Shown here one piece after another: positions 59,340-64,000 of a stretch of DNA of 64,000 nucleotides. Both the position numbers and the translations under genes were made by a program. Numbering within the stretch: the first letter of the stretch is position 1; each line of letters begins with the position of its first letter. The stretch covers positions 62,001 to 126,000 of the forward strand of contig DAOTVQ010000002.1 in NCBI GenBank assembly GCA_034436355.1, given 5' to 3'. The DNA is from CP2-2F sp034436355 (lineage in GTDB: Bacteria > Chloroflexota > Anaerolineae > Aggregatilineales > UBA2796). A model generated the notes under the pieces. The model did no database searches. It had not been told where the DNA came from and saw only the letters and a program-made list of their open reading frames with translations.

Positions 59340-60725
59340 ATGTTAACTGCGGAGCGCTTTCCAAGCTGGGTAGTTTTTACTGGCGCAGTGCTGGCTGCCA
59401 GCTTAGCGCTCGGCGCCATTATCGGCAGCCGTCAGCTCAGCTTCCAACTGCTGTTGGTGATTGCCTTCGTGAGCCTGCTGCTGGTCATTTTGGCAGCCGG
59501 TAAGCGCAGCCTAGAATTTGGCTTGGTGATTTGGGTTGCCTTATTCGTCTTAGGTTATCGCACCATTCAACTCACCCCGTTTTTTCGCCTGCATCCACTG
59601 GTCATCCTGATTTTCTTCTTGGGCGTCTTATTCATCATCCAGCCGCGCTTGCCGGATATGCCTAAGCTACAGCTTTCAGCCTTCATCCAAACGCTGCTCT
59701 TCGTTGGCTTGCTCTTTTGGGTGAACGGCTGGCTGCAAGGCTTGCTGCGCGGCAGGCGCTGGGACTTGATGATCACAGAGGCGCTGAACTTTCTGCTGCT
59801 GCCGATCATCTTTGGCATGGTCTGGGCTGCCACACGCCAACCCAGCATGTGGAAAACGCTCATGCGAACCTTTTTCGGTGTCGGTGTCCTGATCAGCGCT
59901 GTAGGGACGCTGGAATACGCCTTCCCCGAACTGGGGCGCTTCACGTTGGCTGGTCTCATTCAAACCGATCAGCTTATTTACACTGCGGGCATTACAGGCT
60001 TTCAGCGTGCTACTTTTGCCTTTTGGGGTGCGCCGGCAGCCGCCTTCATCTGCCTGCTAACCCTACCGATGGTTATCCCGTGCCTTAGATGGGCAAGAAA
60101 TCCGCTGGCGAAAGCGGTGGTGCTAGGCGGCTTTATCCTGCATCTGATCGCCATTTACATCAGCGGTTACCGCAGTTTGTGGATGCTGACGAGTATGCTC
60201 ATTGTGGTTGCCTTGCTTAGCCGCCGCAACCTAGTTGTGATAACCTTCGGTGCCTTGTTGGTGGCGTTCGGCATTTCACTTGTGCCAGAACAAGGGCAAG
60301 AACGCTTTATCCATTCAGTGGAAGTGTTGCAAGGGAATGCTTGGGATGGCAGTATTGAAACACGCGAACAGCGCTTCATCACCACATTGGAAATTGCTTT
60401 CCGCTCTCCACTAGGGGTTGGGTGGGGCGGTACGGGCTGGTCGCACAGTGATTTTGCTCAGGTGGCGGGCAATCTGGGCTTGGCGGCAGGTGCTGCCTTT
60501 TTAGGATGGTACCTCTTAACACTGCTGAGGGTGTGGCGCGTGCAGCAGCAAAACGTGGCTGATCCACTGCTGCTTGGACTGTTGTGCAGCTTGCTGGCTG
60601 TTGGTGGTGTGCTATTGTTGCAAGGTGTGCAAGTGCTGCCTCAGCTTGCCCTGCCGTGTTGGTTTGTGTGGGCGGCTGCCCATCATTATGCCAAGCAAGC
60701 AAAAGACAAACGCTATGCCGCGTGA
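59340..60725 (+). CDS. O-antigen polymerase/ligase-like membrane protein
   Basis: A 461-residue protein with about eleven to twelve hydrophobic segments and one larger extracytoplasmic loop (residues ~310-350, SVEVLQGNAWDGSIETREQR) ahead of PLGVGWGGTGWSHSDFAQVA, NLGLAAGAAFLGWYLL. This is the plan of Wzy polymerases and WaaL ligases (O-antigen ligase domain with the GxGxG-like glycine-rich motif before the Asn-Gly/Asn-Leu-Gly helix). Polymerase and ligase cannot be told apart by eye. It overlaps the next gene by 11 bases. Confidence 0.85.
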   Translation: MLTAERFPSWVVFTGAVLAASLALGAIIGSRQLSFQLLLVIAFVSLLLVILAAGKRSLEFGLVIWVALFVLGYRTIQLTPFFRLHPLVILIFFLGVLFIIQPRLPDMPKLQLSAFIQTLLFVGLLFWVNGWLQGLLRGRRWDLMITEALNFLLLPIIFGMVWAATRQPSMWKTLMRTFFGVGVLISAVGTLEYAFPELGRFTLAGLIQTDQLIYTAGITGFQRATFAFWGAPAAAFICLLTLPMVIPCLRWARNPLAKAVVLGGFILHLIAIYISGYRSLWMLTSMLIVVALLSRRNLVVITFGALLVAFGISLVPEQGQERFIHSVEVLQGNAWDGSIETREQRFITTLEIAFRSPLGVGWGGTGWSHSDFAQVAGNLGLAAGAAFLGWYLLTLLRVWRVQQQNVADPLLLGLLCSLLAVGGVLLLQGVQVLPQLALPCWFVWAAAHHYAKQAKDKRYAA

Positions 60726-61488
60726 GAAGCTCTCGGTGCTGATCCCTGCCTTCAATAACGAGGCAACCTTGCCCGCACTGCTAGATGATGTGAAATGGGC
60801 AGATGAAATCGTCGTTGTGGACTCATTCAGCACAGATGCCACACCCGAAGTTTGCCGCCAACGTGGCGTGCGTTTCATTCAGCATGAATACATTAACTCT
60901 GCCAAACAAAAGAATTGGGCAATTCCGCAATGCCGCCACGATTGGATATTGGTGGTTGATACAGATGAGCGCCTGCCGCAGGCTTTGCAAACCGAGATTC
61001 AGCAGCTATTGGAGGCAGGCATCCCACCACAGGTAGATGCTTTTCGCGTAGCGCGCAAGAATTACCTGCTAGGGCGATGGCTGAAGACCATGTTTTTGTA
61101 TCCTGATTATCAGGTGCGCCTTTTCCGCAGAGCTAAAGGCTATTACGAGGACAAAGAAGTTCATGCTGATGTTGTTGTACCCGGCAGGGTGCTGACGCTG
61201 CAAACGCCGCTCGATCACTACGCCACGCCGACGCTCTCTAAGCAGATCAACCTCTTAGAGCGCTACTCGATCTATCAGGCGGCAGAGTTACGCAAACGCG
61301 GCAGGCGTTTCCGTTGGCATAACCTGCTGCTGCGCCCGATTGTTGCAATACTTTATTTGTTCGTTTGGAAGGGTGGCTTTCGGGAAGGCTTTCGTGGGCT
61401 GTTTGTGGCATTTCACACGGCTGCCTACATCTTTTTCACGCACGCTAAACTGTGGGAGCAAGAATGGAAAGACGGCAAGCGCCGCTAG
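60715..61488 (+). CDS. Glycosyltransferase family 2 (WaaE/KdtX-like)
   Basis: A 257-residue GT-A transferase of the type that adds sugars to lipopolysaccharide cores. It has LSVLIPAFNNEATLPALLDD, ADEIVVVDSFSTDATPEVCR, AKQKNWAIPQCRHDWILVVD with TDERL, and FRVARKNYLLGRWLKTMFLY followed by DYQVRLFRR, all typical of the WaaE-like group. The last 45 residues include a hydrophobic segment. The start at 60715 lies inside the previous gene's end; an upstream frame would give an implausible Cys-rich N-terminus. Confidence 0.93.
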   Translation: MPREKLSVLIPAFNNEATLPALLDDVKWADEIVVVDSFSTDATPEVCRQRGVRFIQHEYINSAKQKNWAIPQCRHDWILVVDTDERLPQALQTEIQQLLEAGIPPQVDAFRVARKNYLLGRWLKTMFLYPDYQVRLFRRAKGYYEDKEVHADVVVPGRVLTLQTPLDHYATPTLSKQINLLERYSIYQAAELRKRGRRFRWHNLLLRPIVAILYLFVWKGGFREGFRGLFVAFHTAAYIFFTHAKLWEQEWKDGKRR

Positions 61489-62660
61489 TGGCACTGGTGG
61501 ATGTGAGCGCTAAGATGGGCGGCGTCGAGTTCAGCACGCTCTATTTGGCGCAGCGCATGGATCGCAGTCGTTTCCGCCCGTTGGTGATCTGCCCTGAAGA
61601 AGGCGATTTGCCAACTCGCTGCCGCGAAAGTGGCATCCCTGTGCAGATTGTGCGGCAACCACGCTTGCTCACCAGCAGCTTGCGGTTGGGAAAGCGCCTT
61701 GTGCCTAATCCGCTGAGCTGGATTGTGAACTTTGTATTGTTCATCGTGATTGCGCGGCGCATAGCGCGCACGGTGCGGCAAGCCGACGCGGCTTTGATCT
61801 GCACCAAAGGCTTGTTCGCGCATTTCTACGGCGGTTTGGCGGCGCGCATGGCGGGCTTGCCCTGTGTATGGCACGTTCAAGATTTGATCGCCAACCGTTA
61901 TGGTGGTCTCTATATGCGGCTGTTCGGCATGGCAGGGCGTTTGTTAGCGGATCGTCTCATCGCGGACGGCACACCTATCCAAGCCCAATGGGCGCGCTAT
62001 TTGCCACAAGATCGCATTCATTTGATCTACAACGGCGTGGATACGGAGCAATTCTCACCTGAGACGGATGGCACACCCGTGCGTGCGGAGTGGCGTGTTG
62101 ATCAAAATGCACTCTTGATTGGCAATGCTGCACGTCTGACGCCTTGGAAAGGGCAGGATTACCTGATCCGTGCCTTTGCCGCACTTGCCGAAGAATTTCC
62201 GCACGCCTCGCTTGTGCTAATCGGCACACCGACCTTCGATAACGACGCCTTTGAGCAGCATCTGCGCGAATTGGCAGCGCCCCTTGGTGGGCGGGTCATT
62301 TTCGCAGGCTTTCGGTGGGATTTGCCGCAAGCGCTGGCAGCCCTCGATATTTACGCGCACATCTCGGTAGAAAAAGATACCAGCCCACTCTCGATTGTCT
62401 CGGCGGCAGCAAGTGGCAAGCCCATCCTCTGTACGGCGGTAGAAGGCGTGGCAGAGCTATTCAAACATGGTGAAACAGCTTTGATTGTGCCACCTAAAGA
62501 TGTGGCGGCGTTAGCTGAAGGCTTGCGCCAGTTGCTGAGCAATGCGAAACAACGAAATGCGCTGGGCAGCGCAGCACGCCATATGGCAGAACAGGCGCTG
62601 AGCCTTGATCAGTTTGCGCGGGCGTGTGAAGCAGTTTTCGAGAAAACGCTGTCTCTCTAA
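61464..62660 (+). CDS. Glycosyltransferase family 4
   Basis: A 398-residue GT-B enzyme, the last of the polysaccharide locus. It has ALVDVSAKMGGVEFSTLYLA, WHVQDLIANRYGGLYMRLFG, LIYNGVDTEQFSP, IGNAARLTPWKGQDYLIRAF and an EX7E-like region VEKDTSPLSIVSAAASGKPI. In this region the first Glu and a Ser replace the more usual E-x7-E pair, so the motif is altered. GGAG lies before the ATG at 61464; the gene overlaps the previous one by 25 bases. Confidence 0.92.
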   Translation: MERRQAPLVALVDVSAKMGGVEFSTLYLAQRMDRSRFRPLVICPEEGDLPTRCRESGIPVQIVRQPRLLTSSLRLGKRLVPNPLSWIVNFVLFIVIARRIARTVRQADAALICTKGLFAHFYGGLAARMAGLPCVWHVQDLIANRYGGLYMRLFGMAGRLLADRLIADGTPIQAQWARYLPQDRIHLIYNGVDTEQFSPETDGTPVRAEWRVDQNALLIGNAARLTPWKGQDYLIRAFAALAEEFPHASLVLIGTPTFDNDAFEQHLRELAAPLGGRVIFAGFRWDLPQALAALDIYAHISVEKDTSPLSIVSAAASGKPILCTAVEGVAELFKHGETALIVPPKDVAALAEGLRQLLSNAKQRNALGSAARHMAEQALSLDQFARACEAVFEKTLSL

Positions 62661-62841
62661 GTTGTAGCGGCACGCTCAACATCCCGTTTATCTTGCGAAC
62701 TATCCGCGCCTGCGTTAGAGTTATCCCGTAAATGCTTCAAGGGCTGCCTGTGCAGACCCCTAAAAATTACGCCCGAAGTGTGTGGGCGATCCGCAATGGT
62801 GCCTCGCCACGCAATCGATTCTTCAAAAGGAGTTTTTTAGA
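62661..62841. other. Intergenic region before the acyl-CoA dehydrogenase
   Basis: This 181-base gap separates the polysaccharide locus from the acyl-CoA dehydrogenase gene. A possible promoter is TTGCGA (62693-62698) with TAGAGT (62716-62721) at 17-base spacing. A short hairpin (GGGCTGC / GCAGACCC near 62740-62758) is visible, as is AAAAGGAG before the start at 62842. No coding frame, tRNA or known riboswitch could be recognised. Confidence 0.4.
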
Positions 62842-63948
62842 ATGCTTTCATTCACACCCAGTGATGAGCAGCAAATGCTTGTAGATGCCATCGCCAAGTT
62901 TGCGGCTACTGACGTGCGCGCTTGCGCCCACGATGCCGACGAGGACGACGGCTTTCCACCTGAGGTGGTGCAGAAAGGCTGGGAACTGGGCATTTTACCT
63001 GCCAGCATCCCAGAAGATTATGGCGGCTTTGGCGAACACAGCGCCATCACCAATGTTTTGGCGGCTGAGGCGCTGGCATGGGGCGATCTGGCGCTGGCAC
63101 TGGCAGTCATGCTGCCTGCCACCGTTGCCAACCCTGTCCATTTCAGCGGCACGGAAGAACAAAAGCAGAACATCCTGCCACAGATTGCAGGTGCCGAAAA
63201 GCTGCCTTACTTCACCAGTGCCTTGCTAGAGACGGGCATCAGCTTTGATGCCAACATGCCGCGCACCACCGCCACACGCGAAGGCGATCATTACCTGATC
63301 AGTGGCGAAAAGTGCTATGTGCCGTTCGCACCTGAAGCGCAAATGCTCTTGGTCTATGCACGTGATAGCGAGACGGGCAGCGTAGATGGCTACCTTGTGG
63401 AACGCGGCGCGGCGGGAATGCAGTTCGGCAAGCGCGAAAAACTAATGGGCATCCGCGCACTGCCAACCTACCACACCCTATTCAACAATGTGCGCGTCGG
63501 CGTCGCCTGCAAACTTGGTGGCGAGGCTGGCACGCGCTATCAGCGTATCCTCAGCCACAGCCGCACGGCATTGGCAGCCCTTGCCGTGGGTGTGGCGCGT
63601 GCTGCTTTTGAATATGCCCGCGACTATGCTAAGACTCGTGTGCAGTTCGGCGCGCCGGTGGCACACAAACAATCTATTGCCTTCATGCTGGCAGAGATGG
63701 CGATTGAGGTTGACTCGGCACGCCTGCTCGCTTGGGAAGCAGCGTGGAAACTCGATCAAGATCACGGCGGCGACTATACCACCGAGAGCTACCTTGCCAA
63801 AGAATATGCTGCCAAAGCCGCGCTGTTCGTCACCGATTGCGCTGTGCAGGTGCTAGGCGGACATGGCTACATCCGTGAACATCCTGTGGAGCGCTGGCTG
63901 CGGAACGCACGCGGCTTCACCGCCTTTGAGGGTCTGGCTGTCATCTAG
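62842..63948 (+). CDS. Acyl-CoA dehydrogenase
   Basis: A 368-residue FAD-dependent dehydrogenase of fatty-acid or related acyl-CoA oxidation. It has the N-terminal helical domain (GWELGILPASIPEDYGGFGE), the middle beta domain (HYLISGEKCYVPFAPEAQML) and the C-terminal domain with AFEYARDYAKTRVQFGAPVA, VQVLGGHGYIREHPVERWLR and the terminal FTAFEGLAVI carrying the usual loop Glu. The flavin-domain signature normally read as TE/SAGSD is weak here (TSALLETGISFDA), so the substrate class is uncertain. AAAAGGAG supports the start at 62842. Confidence 0.93.
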   Translation: MLSFTPSDEQQMLVDAIAKFAATDVRACAHDADEDDGFPPEVVQKGWELGILPASIPEDYGGFGEHSAITNVLAAEALAWGDLALALAVMLPATVANPVHFSGTEEQKQNILPQIAGAEKLPYFTSALLETGISFDANMPRTTATREGDHYLISGEKCYVPFAPEAQMLLVYARDSETGSVDGYLVERGAAGMQFGKREKLMGIRALPTYHTLFNNVRVGVACKLGGEAGTRYQRILSHSRTALAALAVGVARAAFEYARDYAKTRVQFGAPVAHKQSIAFMLAEMAIEVDSARLLAWEAAWKLDQDHGGDYTTESYLAKEYAAKAALFVTDCAVQVLGGHGYIREHPVERWLRNARGFTAFEGLAVI

Positions 63949-64000
63949 CCGCGCAGCATCTCTTGGTCTTCATCGTTCAGCGCGCCGCCGCGCACGATGT
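63945..64000 (-). CDS. Probable 3' end of a convergent gene, partial
   Basis: On the minus strand the frame is open from the window edge to a TAG at 63947-63945, encoding a C-terminus ending GGALNDEDQEMLRG. The stop overlaps the end of the acyl-CoA dehydrogenase gene by 4 bases, a spacing used repeatedly by convergent genes in this window. Too little is present to name it. Confidence 0.4.
   Translation of the reverse strand, partial: IVRGGALNDEDQEMLRG

Noticed and set aside
1..64000. tRNA/rRNA genes, CRISPR arrays, insertion sequences, prophage or tandem repeats
   Set aside because: Gaps between genes were read on both strands; apart from the L10 leader, the T-box and simple hairpins, nothing with such structure was found.

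Overview
The window is a gene-dense, moderately GC-rich bacterial chromosome segment. It carries a T-box leader before thrS, an L10-leader attenuator before rplJ-rplL, MenA, lipoproteins with SH3-like domains, short intergenic gaps and frequent GTG/TTG starts. This fits a member of the Chloroflexota (an Anaerolineae-like lineage), but that placement is inferred from gene style and not from any marker phylogeny. I saw no tRNA, rRNA, CRISPR array, insertion sequence or phage gene.

Layout. 1-4.1 kb: end of a respiratory complex I operon (nuoL 3' end, nuoM, nuoN) closed by a stem-loop. 4.1-12.2 kb: a small toxin-antitoxin-like pair whose PIN toxin has lost part of its C-terminus, a glycosyltransferase, a lone periplasmic-binding-protein/SH3/CARDB fusion, a TIR plus formylglycine-generating-enzyme-fold protein, and a small operon (tRNA nucleotidyltransferase, GNAT, cupin, membrane protein). 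12.2-13.5 kb: rplJ-rplL on the minus strand with promoter, L10-binding leader and attenuator. 13.5-20.6 kb: molybdopterin oxidoreductase, beta-propeller-like secreted protein, ABC-2-like membrane protein, Xaa-Pro peptidase, esterase, argininosuccinate-lyase-family enzyme. 20.6-27.2 kb: a tight minus-strand operon (PrsW-like membrane protein, anchored PsbP-like protein, secreted serine protease, O-methyltransferase, polyprenyl-phosphate sugar transferase, DUF429). 27.2-33.2 kb: promoter, T-box, a small unknown gene and thrS, then RNase Z and a large membrane glycosyltransferase on the other strand. 33.2-43.9 kb: XRE regulator, a nucleoside-type ABC permease and a highly unusual ATPase, M28 peptidase, cell-wall amidase, glutaredoxin-like protein, glpK, a glycosyltransferase and menA.

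44.0-62.7 kb is one long plus-strand polysaccharide locus with genes mostly overlapping by 4-25 bases. It has Wzm/Wzt export ABC transporter genes, an aminotransferase plus NeuD-type acyltransferase for an acylated amino sugar, about nine soluble glycosyltransferases, two GT39-like membrane glycosyltransferases, a LbH acetyltransferase and a Wzy/ligase-like polymerase. Base composition drops sharply between about 50.6 and 53.0 kb, with the boundaries inside genes, as expected of a recombined serotype-like locus. An acyl-CoA dehydrogenase follows.

Most notable: the ATPase at 35.2-37.6 kb has a two-helix transmembrane segment inserted at the equivalent position in each of its two nucleotide-binding domains. 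I know of no description of such an architecture. Second is the TIR-FGE protein, whose C-terminal end has the layout of a diversity-generating-retroelement variable region, although no reverse transcriptase lies in the window.
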